Origin: a bacterium
GTDB lineage: Bacteria > Actinomycetota > Acidimicrobiia > Acidimicrobiales > Bin134
Assembly: GCA_026709815.1 (NCBI GenBank)
Contig: JAPOSH010000115.1
Span: forward strand, 1 to 35,325
Direction of reading: 5' to 3'
DNA: 35,325 bases
Positions 8,583 to 15,976 of the stretch are shown piece after piece. Position numbers and translations under genes: made by a program. The notes beneath the pieces were generated by a model. The model was given only the letters and a program-made list of their open reading frames with translations. It ran no database searches and was not told where the DNA came from. Every line of letters starts with the position of its first letter. Positions within the stretch are counted from its first letter, which is position 1.

Positions 8583-9485
8583 TCAGCCCGCGCCGTACAC
8601 CGGCGCCGGCTCGGGCGATCCGGCAATGGAGGCGCGCACCGCGTCGCCCACCTCAGCAGCCGCGAACTTGCGCCCCACGTCCACCACGTGGCCGTGCTGC
8701 CAGCCGTCGCACACGTTGAGCGCCCCGCCGGCGATCTCGAACACCCGGCCGGTCACGTCGCAGGCGTCCGAACCCAGCCATACCACCAGCGGCGAGGCGT
8801 TGGCCGGGTCTTTCTCGTCCCAGCCCTCGGGCGCCTCCTCGGTGTACATGATCCCGGCGGTCATGCGGGTGCGGGCGTCGGGGGCGATGGCGTTCACCGT
8901 CACCCCGTAGCGACCCCACTCGGCGGCCTGCTGGATGGTGAGCGCGGCCACCCCGGCCTTGGCCGCGGCGTAGTTGCCCTGGCCGATCGAGCCCAGAAGC
9001 CCGGCGCCCGAACTGGTGTTGATGAGCCGGCCCCGTACCTGCTCCCCCGCTTTGGACCGGTCGCGCCAGTGGGCCGCCGCGTGGCGGGCGGGGGCGAAAT
9101 GGCCCTTGAGGTGGACCCGCATGATGGCGTCCCACTCCGATTCGCTCATATTGGCCAGCATCCGGTCGCGCAAGAACCCGGCGTTGCACACCAGCGTGTC
9201 GAGGCGGCCCCACTTCTCGACGGCCTGGGCGATCATGGCCTCGGCCTGGCCCCAGTCGGCCACATCGGCGGCGTTGGCCTCGGCCGCGCCCCCGGTGGCC
9301 CGGATCTCCGCCACCACCTCCTGAGCGGGCGCCGACGCCCCGCCCGAGCCGTCGCGCTCCACTCCGAGGTCGTTCACCAGCACTCGGGCCCCTTCGGCGG
9401 CGAACTCCAAGGCGTGGGCCCGGCCCAGCCCCCGGGCCGCCCCGGTGACCACCACCACCCGGCCCTCCGCCACGCCGGCCGTCAC
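8583..9485 (-). CDS. Short-chain dehydrogenase/reductase, 3-hydroxyacyl-CoA type
   Basis: A 300-residue classical SDR: TGAARGLG (residues 14-21) for NAD(P) binding, NAG at 101-103, the catalytic serine in NTSSGAG (158/159) and Y172-x3-K176. The N-terminal VNDLGVERDGSGG stretch, with an aspartate after the second strand, resembles the dehydrogenase unit of multifunctional beta-oxidation (HSD17B4-like) enzymes and points to NAD and a 3-hydroxyacyl-CoA. The GTG start shares one base with the stop of the thiolase-like gene upstream (TAGTG), so the two are translationally coupled. The probable role is oxidation of a hydroxyacyl-CoA intermediate in the pathway of the neighbouring genes; the exact substrate is not readable. 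Confidence 0.9.
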   Translation of the reverse strand: MTAGVAEGRVVVVTGAARGLGRAHALEFAAEGARVLVNDLGVERDGSGGASAPAQEVVAEIRATGGAAEANAADVADWGQAEAMIAQAVEKWGRLDTLVCNAGFLRDRMLANMSESEWDAIMRVHLKGHFAPARHAAAHWRDRSKAGEQVRGRLINTSSGAGLLGSIGQGNYAAAKAGVAALTIQQAAEWGRYGVTVNAIAPDARTRMTAGIMYTEEAPEGWDEKDPANASPLVVWLGSDACDVTGRVFEIAGGALNVCDGWQHGHVVDVGRKFAAAEVGDAVRASIAGSPEPAPVYGAG

Positions 9486-10642
9486 TACAGCTCCGGGTTC
9501 AGCTCAGACGACACCATCCACATGGCGTAATACTGGGCGGCGCCGCCGTAGGCGTGGCCGATGGAGATCTTGGCCCCCGGCACCTGGTATTCGCCCGCGG
9601 TGCCCCGCACCTGGTTGGCGGCCTCAAGACACCGGATCATGCCCGAAGCCCCGATGGGGTTGGACGACAAAACGCCCCCCGACATGTTCACCGGGAACGA
9701 TCCTCCCAACTCGGTGTGGCCAGCGTCGGTCATCTTCCACCCCTCGCCCTCCTCGGCGATGAGATGGCCCTCTAGCCACATAGGCTCGTACCACGAGAAC
9801 GGCACGTACAGCTCGGCGCAGTCGATCTGCTCCCGGGGATTGGTGATGCCCGCCTTGCGGTACAGGGCCTCGGAGCACTCCACACCGGCCTGGGGTCGCA
9901 CCGTGTCGCGCCCGGGGAACTGGCCGAACTCGGTGCGCTTGGCGTGCGAGATGACCCACGCCGGCGGGCGGCCCGACTTCTTGGCGATGTCGTCGTTGCC
10001 CAGCACCATGGCCGCGGCCCCGTCCGACGACGGGCACGACTCCAAGAAGTGCAGCGGATCCCACAGCATGGGCGACTCCCGCACCTTCTCAACGGAGATG
10101 TCGGGCAGGTGCAGGTGGGCGAAGGGGTTCTTGAGGGCGTTGAGCCGGTCTTTAACCGCCACCATCCAGCCGATGTGCTCGGGCGCTTTCGAGCGGGCGA
10201 TGTAGTTGCGGATCCACGGGGCGAACGTGCCGCCCGCTCCCTGCCCGCCGCTCTTGCCGCCCGACAGCGCCCAGGTGGCGTTGCCCTCCGACTGCTTCTC
10301 GTAGGCGATGGTCAAAACGGTGTCGTACATGCCCGACTCCACCAGGTTGACGGCCGAGATGGCGGTGGACGCCCCCACCGACCCGGCGGTGTGAACCCGG
10401 TGGATGGGCTTGCCGACCGCGCCCAGCGCGTCGCACAGGCTGAGCAGCGGCATCATCACCCCTTCGAGGGCGTCGGGGGCCTTGCCGAGGACGATGGCGT
10501 CGATGTCGTCGAAACCGGCCCCGGCGTCCTCCAAGGCCCCGAGGGCGGCCTCTCGCACCAGGCCGTCCAAGGTCACGTCGTCGCGGCGGCGCCGGTACTT
10601 GGTTTGGCCGATGCCCAGCACCGCACACGGTCGAGGGGCCAT
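9485..10642 (-). CDS. Thiolase-fold protein (lipid-transfer / Ltp2-like), lacks the nucleophilic cysteine
   Basis: A 385-residue SCP-2-type thiolase homologue. The ATG at 10642 follows a good GGGAGG site. The start of the domain is clear (CAVLGIGQTKYRRRRDD), but the usual catalytic cysteine position reads HTAGSVGAS, the GHP motif reads SNPIGASG, and the C-terminal cysteine loop is replaced by SIGHAYGGAAQYYAM. Steroid-side-chain aldolases of the Ltp2 type have the same fold without thiolase cysteines and use tyrosines. The tyrosine-rich C-terminus is compatible with that, but it is inference. It lies between another thiolase-like gene and an SDR, with a tandem DUF35 gene upstream, an arrangement typical of Ltp2/DUF35-type complexes. 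Confidence 0.85.
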   Translation of the reverse strand: MAPRPCAVLGIGQTKYRRRRDDVTLDGLVREAALGALEDAGAGFDDIDAIVLGKAPDALEGVMMPLLSLCDALGAVGKPIHRVHTAGSVGASTAISAVNLVESGMYDTVLTIAYEKQSEGNATWALSGGKSGGQGAGGTFAPWIRNYIARSKAPEHIGWMVAVKDRLNALKNPFAHLHLPDISVEKVRESPMLWDPLHFLESCPSSDGAAAMVLGNDDIAKKSGRPPAWVISHAKRTEFGQFPGRDTVRPQAGVECSEALYRKAGITNPREQIDCAELYVPFSWYEPMWLEGHLIAEEGEGWKMTDAGHTELGGSFPVNMSGGVLSSNPIGASGMIRCLEAANQVRGTAGEYQVPGAKISIGHAYGGAAQYYAMWMVSSELNPEL

Positions 10643-10688
10643 CAGATCGTCCTCCCCGATTCAGGGCTGCTCGATTCACCACAGCGCA

Positions 10689-11765
10689 TCAGCTGTCTCC
10701 TTCCAACACGCAGAGCAGGTTCTGTTGCAACGCCGGCCCGCTCGAGGCGTGGGCCACGCCCCGGCCACCGTCGCCGTTGGCGATGGCCCGGGCCAGCTCG
10801 ATCACCCGGGTGAGCCCCACCGCCATGAACGGGCTGCCGGTGAGCGGCCCGCCCGACGGGTTCACCGAGGTGGCCTCGTCGAGCCCGAGGGCCTCGCGCA
10901 GGATGATCTCCTCGGGGCTGTAGGTCACGGTCAGCTCGGCGACGTCCACCGGCCCGTGGTGGAGGCCCACCCGCTCGGCTGCGAGGCGCACCGACGGCGA
11001 ATCGGTGAGGTCCCGCAGCGTGGGGTGATGCGACTCGATGCGGTGGTCGATGGCCCGGATCCACACCGGGTTGTCGCACAGCTCCCGGGCCTTGTCGGCC
11101 CGGGCGATGATCATGGCCCCGGCCCCGTCGCTGGTGGGCGGGCAGTCGTGGCGGCGCAGCGGCTGCTGCAGGTAGGGCTCGGCCAGCAGGTCGCCCACTA
11201 ACAGGTCGCCGCTGAGCTGGGCATAGGGGTTGGCCTTGGCATTGGCGTGGCTGCGGGCCACCACCTCGGCGAAGTCCCGCTCGGTGGCCTTGCCCGCGGC
11301 GATGAGGGCCTGGGCCTGGAACCCGGCCTGGGTCCGGGGGTCGAGGCCGATGGGGGCGTGTACATAGGGGTCGGTCTGAAGGGAGAAGCCCTCCCGGTAG
11401 CTGCCGGGCGAGCACTTGCCCGAACCCGACACTAAAACGGTGTCGATGTCGCCCGACTGGAGCCGCACAAAGCCCTCGAACAGGGCCCAGGCGCCGTCCA
11501 TCTCCACATGGCTCTCGTACACCGGCGGCCACGCCCCCACCGCGTCGATGTTCATCACGAAGGCGAACGGCAACCCCGACAAGTAGTCGCAGCTGCCTGC
11601 GATGGTGAAGTCGATGTCGTGGCGGTCCATCCCCGTCTGCTCGATCACCGAGTTGACGCACGGCATGATCATGGCCGGCTCGCTGTCGTTGAAGCAGGCA
11701 TAGGAGGGGGTTTGTGCGAACGCGACGATGGCCACGTCCTCAGGGGGCTGCATCGGCTGCGTCAT
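10689..11765 (-). CDS. Second thiolase-fold protein without catalytic cysteine
   Basis: A 358-residue protein. ATG 11765 (MTQPMQPPEDVAIVAF) is chosen over an upstream in-frame start at 11903 because GAGGAG lies just before it and the extra 46 residues are arginine/proline-rich noise overlapping the DUF35 gene. The thiolase fold is recognisable from the N-terminal AFAQTP and the C-terminal NPSGGPLTGSPFMAVGL. The nucleophile site reads ESHVEMDGAWA and the GHP histidine is serine, so ordinary thiolysis is unlikely. The end (SSGPALQQNLLCVLE) resembles actinobacterial lipid-transfer thiolase-domain proteins. It is the middle gene of the DUF35 / thiolase / thiolase / SDR run and is probably a structural or aldolase subunit. 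Confidence 0.82.
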   Translation of the reverse strand: MTQPMQPPEDVAIVAFAQTPSYACFNDSEPAMIMPCVNSVIEQTGMDRHDIDFTIAGSCDYLSGLPFAFVMNIDAVGAWPPVYESHVEMDGAWALFEGFVRLQSGDIDTVLVSGSGKCSPGSYREGFSLQTDPYVHAPIGLDPRTQAGFQAQALIAAGKATERDFAEVVARSHANAKANPYAQLSGDLLVGDLLAEPYLQQPLRRHDCPPTSDGAGAMIIARADKARELCDNPVWIRAIDHRIESHHPTLRDLTDSPSVRLAAERVGLHHGPVDVAELTVTYSPEEIILREALGLDEATSVNPSGGPLTGSPFMAVGLTRVIELARAIANGDGGRGVAHASSGPALQQNLLCVLEGDS

Positions 11766-11817
11766 GGGCGCTCCTCGGCGTGGCGGGCGGGACGGATGCC
11801 GTCGGCTCTGGCGGGGC

Positions 11818-12813
11818 TTACCACGAGTGCTCCTTGAGCTCCTCGGCGGGCACGTCGGGCTCGCCGGTGGGCTCGAACCGGGCGTACACCGTCTCGGGGA
11901 CATTGCCGTAGCGGTTGTCGATGTCGGCCACCGACCGGTCCTCGGGGTCGCGCCAGACGCAGCGCATCCTCATCCCCACCCGCATCTCGTCCACCGTCAT
12001 GTCGCGGATGTCGATGCCGATCACCGGCTGGTCGGTGCCGTCGAACAGGATCGAGCACCGCACATAGGGCTCGGTCTCGGTCTGGCCGTAGTACTGCACC
12101 GGATTCAGCTCGGTGAAGGCCACCACAGTGCCTGCGTCGGACACCTCCACTTCGTCGGATTCGTCCAGCAGCACCCGCGACATGTTGTCGTAGCCCCGAC
12201 CGGGCACGTACACCTTGCCGGTGACCGGGCTGCGCTGGCCGATGATCTTGCCGTCCAACAGCCCTTGGGCGAATCGGGCCCGGTGGGGATACAGCGGCTC
12301 GTTGACGCGCAAGCTGATGAGGTGCTCGGTGATGGTCACCGGCTCCTCGCCCGGCTCGATCACCTGCTCGACGGCGTCGGCTTCGGGCACGAAATACACA
12401 TCGGCAATCGATCCGTGGCGCTCGGCCCGGAACTGCGCTCGCACCCTCATGCCAGTGCTCATGGCCCCGGCATCGCCGCCGGTGTCCACTGCGTGGACCA
12501 GGGCGGTTTCGGCCCCGTCGAGCTTGATGAACGCGAAGCCGAAGGGCCGGTCGAAGGGGTGCTTGGCCGAGGGTTCGGCCACCCACGTCCAGTTCACCAC
12601 CTCCCCGCCGGGGCCCACCTCCACCAGATCGGGCTCAAGCGTGGCGGCGGTGTCCGGGTCGAACTCCATGGGCGGGCAAAGCACCCGCGAGCCGCAGCGC
12701 TGCCCGAGGATGCGGCCGTCGCGCAACCCGGTCAGAAACGGGCCGATGACCGGCCCGGTGGTGCGGGTGTAGGGGTACTCGAGGGTGTAATCGACGTCAT
12801 GCAGCGCAGGCAC
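11818..12813 (-). CDS. Tandem DUF35 (OB-fold / zinc-ribbon) acyl-CoA-associated protein
   Basis: A 331-residue protein from GTG 12813 made of two DUF35-type units. Each begins with a helix-plus-ribbon segment (FLTGLRDGRILGQRC and FAQGLLDGKIIGQRS) and is followed by an OB fold. In the first unit only one cysteine pair of the rubredoxin-like zinc ribbon remains; in the second the cysteines are absent. DUF35 proteins bind thiolase-fold enzymes and supply part of the acyl-CoA site, as ChsH2 does for Ltp2. It is the first gene of the run containing the two thiolase-like genes (53 bp gap to the next), so it probably forms a complex with one or both. It is divergent from the vapBC-like pair. Confidence 0.85.
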   Translation of the reverse strand: MPALHDVDYTLEYPYTRTTGPVIGPFLTGLRDGRILGQRCGSRVLCPPMEFDPDTAATLEPDLVEVGPGGEVVNWTWVAEPSAKHPFDRPFGFAFIKLDGAETALVHAVDTGGDAGAMSTGMRVRAQFRAERHGSIADVYFVPEADAVEQVIEPGEEPVTITEHLISLRVNEPLYPHRARFAQGLLDGKIIGQRSPVTGKVYVPGRGYDNMSRVLLDESDEVEVSDAGTVVAFTELNPVQYYGQTETEPYVRCSILFDGTDQPVIGIDIRDMTVDEMRVGMRMRCVWRDPEDRSVADIDNRYGNVPETVYARFEPTGEPDVPAEELKEHSW

Positions 12814-12855
12814 GGCGGCAAGTTCACCACACCCCCGCCGATCCCCACAAACAAA

Positions 12856-12877
12856 CCGCCCCGCGCCGCGGGGGCGG
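12856..12877. other. GC-rich hairpin between divergent genes
   Basis: Perfect 7-bp arms CCGCCCC (12856-12862) and GGGGCGG (12871-12877) surround an 8-base GC loop. No T-run follows on either side. It lies between the divergent DUF35 and toxin-antitoxin genes, so it would insulate rather than terminate a gene end. Confidence 0.45.
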
Positions 12878-12889
12878 TCAAGCGAGTAC

Positions 12890-12912
12890 GTATAGCCATT
12901 GGTAAGATATAC
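12890..12912. promoter_or_regulatory. Possible operator/promoter of the RHH-PIN toxin-antitoxin pair
   Basis: GTATA (12890-12894) and TATAC (12908-12912) form a spaced palindrome just before the antitoxin ATG at 12915, where RHH antitoxins usually autoregulate. TATAGC at 12891-12896 could serve as a -10, giving a very short leader. The assignment rests on position and symmetry only. Confidence 0.35.
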
Positions 12913-12914
12913 AT

Positions 12915-13145
12915 ATGCCGAATCGGACGATCTACCTTCCCGCTGACCTCGACGAGGTCAGCCGCCGAGTGGGGCTCAATCTTTCCCGGCTCACCCAACA
13001 GGCGATCCGAGACTTTGTTGCGAAGCACCACGAATCGGCCCTCGAAGCCCGCATCGATGCCATCTCGGCCCGATCTCAGGAGCTGGGAATCGATTGGCCC
13101 AAGAACTATCTGGACGATCAGCGGTCTGAAGCCCCAGAGCGATGA
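12915..13145 (+). CDS. Ribbon-helix-helix antitoxin (CcdA/VapB-like)
   Basis: A 76-residue protein. The N-terminus RTIYLPADLDEVSRRVG followed by NLSRLTQQAIRDFV is a ribbon-helix-helix DNA-binding unit. The rest is a charged tail (DWPKNYLDDQR) of the kind that wraps around a toxin. It ends in an ATGA overlap with the PIN gene, the classical toxin-antitoxin arrangement. It should neutralise the neighbouring PIN RNase and repress the shared promoter through the palindrome immediately upstream. Confidence 0.88.
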   Translation: MPNRTIYLPADLDEVSRRVGLNLSRLTQQAIRDFVAKHHESALEARIDAISARSQELGIDWPKNYLDDQRSEAPER

Positions 13146-13534
13146 CCATCGTTGTCGACGCGAACATCGCCATCGCTGTGCTCGACCCCAAACATCAGTT
13201 CCATCGAGCCGCGCTGCGACGCTGCCTAGAGGCTGGGGAGGTCGCCATCTTGAACATCACCCACGCGGAAGCGCTGATCTATCCGAGTCGCATGCAGAAG
13301 CTCGATGAGGCAACCGCGGTGCTTGATCAGCTTGGGTTCTATGTAGAAGCTCTCGACAACGGCGTCGCCGAACGGGCCAGAGAGCTGCGAGCCGAATACG
13401 GCAACCGGGACTTCCCGATGGTGGACGCTGCGGTCGTGGCTTTGAGCATTGAACGAGGCTGGCCCGCAGTGACATGCGACACCAAATGGCCCAAGATCAA
13501 AGAGGCAGAGATTGAGATTTTGACCGATCTCTAG
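13142..13534 (+). CDS. PIN-domain RNase toxin (VapC-like)
   Basis: A 130-residue PIN protein with an intact acidic set: D6 (TIVVDANIAIAVL), E43 (NITHAEALIYPSR), D95 (FPMVDAAVVALS) and D113 (AVTCDTKWPK). VapC toxins are Mg-dependent endoribonucleases that cleave tRNA or rRNA when the antitoxin is degraded. The start overlaps the antitoxin stop (ATGA at 13142). Length and residues indicate a functional toxin, in contrast to the vapC fossil at 4843. The RNA target cannot be deduced. Codon use is a little less GC-rich than in the enzymes on either side, consistent with a mobile toxin-antitoxin cassette inserted between catabolic genes. Confidence 0.9.
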   Translation: MTIVVDANIAIAVLDPKHQFHRAALRRCLEAGEVAILNITHAEALIYPSRMQKLDEATAVLDQLGFYVEALDNGVAERARELRAEYGNRDFPMVDAAVVALSIERGWPAVTCDTKWPKIKEAEIEILTDL

Positions 13535-13548
13535 CGGTGAGGGCTCGC

Positions 13549-13611
13549 TTAGAGCCGCAGCAGGCGGGTGGCGTTGGCGTCGAGGGTGTCGGCGTCGGGC
13601 TCGAACGCCAT
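13549..13611 (-). pseudogene. Possible C-terminal remnant of an amidohydrolase
   Basis: Twenty codons on the minus strand end in FEPDADTLDANATRLLRL and a TAA at 13549. The ending resembles the C-termini of TIM-barrel amidohydrolases (a helix ending in N-A-x-R-L-x-x-L). Only this tail is present; upstream of it on that strand is the antisense of the crotonase gene. It may be the leftover of a gene displaced when the toxin-antitoxin pair or crotonase gene arrived, or chance. Confidence 0.25.
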
Positions 13612-13653
13612 ACGATGCTGGGGCAGCACGCGTTCTGTCCCAGGGAGACCACC

Positions 13654-14424
13654 ATGAGCGACATCATCGTCGAGCGACACGACCGCATCGTGTGGCTGAG
13701 GCTGAACCGGCCCGAGCGGATGAACTCCTACGACCGCAGCACCATCGACGAGATCGTCGCCGCCTTCCGGGAGCATGTCGACGCCGGCGTGGTAGTGATC
13801 ACCGGGCAGGGCCGGGCGTTCTGCGCCGGGGGGTACCTGGCCAATCTGGCGGAGGCCGACTTCTACGAGCTGCGGACGATGTTCTACGGCTCCCTGGAGC
13901 TGTTCGACGCCATCCGCAACGCCCCCATGCCGGTGATCGCGGCGGTGAACGGCCCCGCCTTCGGCGGCGGCAACGAGCTGGTGGTGGCCTGCGACTTCGC
14001 CATCGCCGCGGCGTCGGCCGAACTGGGCCAGACCGGGGTGAAGGTGGGCAGCGCTCCGGTGCTGGGCGGCACCAACCTTTTGGCCATGACCGTGGGCGAG
14101 AAGCGGGCCAAAGAGGTGGCCATGCTGTGCCGCAAGTACACCGCCCAACAGGCCTGCGACATGGGCTGGATCAACGCGGTGGTTCCCGACGAGGAGCTGG
14201 AGGCTGAGGTGGTGGCGTGGTGCGAGGAGCTTTTGGCCATGAGCCCCCGCTACCTGGAGGCGGCCAAGATCAGCTCCAACGTGTACTGGAATCAGCTGCG
14301 CGACAACATGGCCTCGGGGCTGGGGATGCTGGCGCAGGCCATCGGGTCGCCCGACATGATCGAGGGCGCCACCGCCTTCATGGAGAAGCGCCGGCCCCAG
14401 TTCCCCCCCAGAACCGCCCGATGA
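13654..14424 (+). CDS. Crotonase-family enzyme, MenB/BadI-like
   Basis: A 256-residue enoyl-CoA hydratase/isomerase-fold protein. ATG 13654 follows GGGAG; the longer in-frame upstream reading is not coding-like. The oxyanion-hole segments are FCAGG (56-60) and NGPAFGGG (99-106). GQTGVKVGSAPVLGGT and the following REAL-like stretch (VGEKRAKEVAMLCRKY) align best with 1,4-dihydroxynaphthoyl-CoA synthase and the BadI ring-cleaving hydrolase. The MenB aspartate in GSFD is replaced (GSAP), so the MenB reaction itself is doubtful. It overlaps the next gene by ATGA. A C-C bond or ring-opening step on a CoA ester is plausible but inferred. Confidence 0.87.
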   Translation: MSDIIVERHDRIVWLRLNRPERMNSYDRSTIDEIVAAFREHVDAGVVVITGQGRAFCAGGYLANLAEADFYELRTMFYGSLELFDAIRNAPMPVIAAVNGPAFGGGNELVVACDFAIAAASAELGQTGVKVGSAPVLGGTNLLAMTVGEKRAKEVAMLCRKYTAQQACDMGWINAVVPDEELEAEVVAWCEELLAMSPRYLEAAKISSNVYWNQLRDNMASGLGMLAQAIGSPDMIEGATAFMEKRRPQFPPRTAR

Positions 14425-15293
14425 GCGCGGGCGCCCCCAAACAGACCCCAGCAGCGCAGACCCCGGCCAAACAAACCGAGGTGCTGGCCTCGGCCCGGGG
14501 CCGGGTGATGTGCATGGACTCGGCCTACGACGTGGACGCCGCCAACCGGGGCCGGGATGTGTGCGTCAACTCCTCGTACTGCGGTGTGCTGCCCGCCCGG
14601 TTCATCGCCGAGCACCGGCCCCGGGCCGCCATCGGCATGGACTGCGGTGTGGGGCCGGAGGGCTCGGCCATCGCCGGGCTGTGGTACTTGGAGGCGCTGG
14701 GAATCCCCGCCGCCACCGCCGACGTGATGACCGCCCATCTGGGCGACGGCGTCCACCTCTACCGCACCGGAGTGGTCCGCTTCGCCAACCGGTTGGCCCT
14801 AGATTGCGGGGTGGCCGCGGGCTTGCCGGTGCGGGGGGCGGCGGCGGTGCTGCTGGAGAACGACCCGCCACTGGCCGCGGCGGCGGAGATCACCAACCGC
14901 ACGGTGATGGAGACCGCCCCCGACGGTCGCAGCGTGGTGGCCGCCGACTCCATCGCCTTCGGCACCTCGGAAGACACCGGCCGCAACGTGCTGGTGACCG
15001 CGGGCCACACTGGCCGCTCCGCCGTGCCCTACCTGCGCCGCTGCCGCCCGCTGGGCTTCATCTGCTCCGACGGCGGGCGGGGCATGGACGACTCCGGCAT
15101 AGCCGGGCTCTACATGGTGGAGGCCGACGGCCTCGCCGGTGCCACCGTGGACGCCCGCCGAGCTCGCATGGGCAACGGCCTCTCCCACTATCACGACGGC
15201 ATCATCTCTGCCGCCAACGCCGCGGCCGCGGCCGCAGGCGTAGATATAGGCATGCCTTGCCCCCAAGCCGCCCACCTGCTGCTACACCGATAA
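14421..15293 (+). CDS. Unrecognised protein built from two copies of one ~107-residue domain
   Basis: A 290-residue protein coupled to the crotonase gene (ATGA overlap). I do not recognise the family. Residues ~30-136 and ~173-279 align without gaps at a constant offset of 143. Conserved pairs include D33-S34/D176-S177, G44-R45/G187-R188, P67/P210, D74/D217, G76/G219, G78/G221, S82/S225, IAGL 84-87/227-230, E91-A92/E234-A235, T99/T242, D101/D244, G108 and G110/G251 and G253, Y114/Y257, G117/G260, A122-N123/A265-N266, G130-V131/G273-V274 and P136/P279. Both halves keep the glycine/aspartate core, so the fold is probably pseudo-twofold with a site between halves. No signal peptide or membrane segment is seen. 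Coupling suggests it acts on the same substrate as the crotonase. Confidence 0.8.
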   Translation: MSAGAPKQTPAAQTPAKQTEVLASARGRVMCMDSAYDVDAANRGRDVCVNSSYCGVLPARFIAEHRPRAAIGMDCGVGPEGSAIAGLWYLEALGIPAATADVMTAHLGDGVHLYRTGVVRFANRLALDCGVAAGLPVRGAAAVLLENDPPLAAAAEITNRTVMETAPDGRSVVAADSIAFGTSEDTGRNVLVTAGHTGRSAVPYLRRCRPLGFICSDGGRGMDDSGIAGLYMVEADGLAGATVDARRARMGNGLSHYHDGIISAANAAAAAAGVDIGMPCPQAAHLLLHR

Positions 15294-15305
15294 GGAATTC
15301 ACACT

Positions 15306-15866
15306 CTATTCAACCCATGCGTCGCTAAACGTAGAGCGCTCCATTCTCGGACTTTTCGATAGCGTGGAGAATTCATCAACTATCAGCCAGACAACAGGAC
15401 TTTGCGGGCTGCGCTCAGATGGTTCAAGCACTTTCGCATCGATAACCCCATTGAAGTAGTGGAACGCAACCTGAGAGACCTCAGCAGGTGCAAGTCCTGC
15501 AGCGAAAGGCACTACTAAGTACTCTGTTTGTTCGACATAGGCGTTATCGGGGGTGAATAGAATGACTGGATTTTCGCCTTCCCATTTCACGCACTGCCGA
15601 TCTTCGCCGACAACGGGCAGAACAACGGTCAAACAGTATTCATCATCACGAGCCTCGTTGCTGCTGTTGAATTGAGTCAATTCGAACCGAAACTCTTCTC
15701 CTTGAAACTCAATGACAGATGTTTGCTTTTCAGAAGAACTACAGGAGCCGAGGCACAAGACAATGACTCCCGCCGCAAGAGCAATAACAGCCAGCCGCCC
15801 GCAAGCTGCTGATGCTCCCGAAAGGGTTGTGCCGGCGACTCGGGTTGGGTTCGACAAGGCCGTCAT
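15306..15866 (-). CDS. Predicted lipoprotein of unknown function
   Basis: A 186-residue protein with a long N-region, a hydrophobic stretch (LAVIALAAGVIVLCLG) and a lipobox L39-G-S-C42 followed by serines. It is probably lipid-modified and anchored outside the cytoplasmic membrane. The mature part is beta-rich with paired cysteines (near EYCLTVVLP and RQCVKWEG) that could form a disulfide; I know no matching domain. The ATG at 15866 lacks a good ribosome site and may be leaderless. The gene is clearly less GC-rich than its neighbours. It converges on the two-domain gene with a 12-bp gap and is divergent from the gene at 15977. Confidence 0.7.
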   Translation of the reverse strand: MTALSNPTRVAGTTLSGASAACGRLAVIALAAGVIVLCLGSCSSSEKQTSVIEFQGEEFRFELTQFNSSNEARDDEYCLTVVLPVVGEDRQCVKWEGENPVILFTPDNAYVEQTEYLVVPFAAGLAPAEVSQVAFHYFNGVIDAKVLEPSERSPQSPVVWLIVDEFSTLSKSPRMERSTFSDAWVE

Positions 15867-15976
15867 GGTATCAGCGACGAGCTAGTGAGCAGGGGGCGGG
15901 CCAGGGGCCGCCGGTAAGTGTCACACCGGCGTGCGATGCTGAGGGACCACATCCAAACCCCGAGCGAGGAGATGCC

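Noticed and set aside
8573-8590. GGGCT/AGCCC inverted repeat at the acyl-CoA dehydrogenase-SDR junction as a terminator
   Set aside because: The loop would be one base, it overlaps the SDR stop region and no T-run follows.
6956-8719. 587-codon plus-strand frame overlapping two oxidoreductase genes
   Set aside because: The acyl-CoA dehydrogenase motifs are in another frame; this frame gives arginine/glycine-rich noise.
11766-11903. N-terminal extension of the second thiolase-like protein to 11903
   Set aside because: The extra residues are a basic, proline/serine-rich run antisense-like in character and overlap the DUF35 gene. A good ribosome site precedes ATG 11765.
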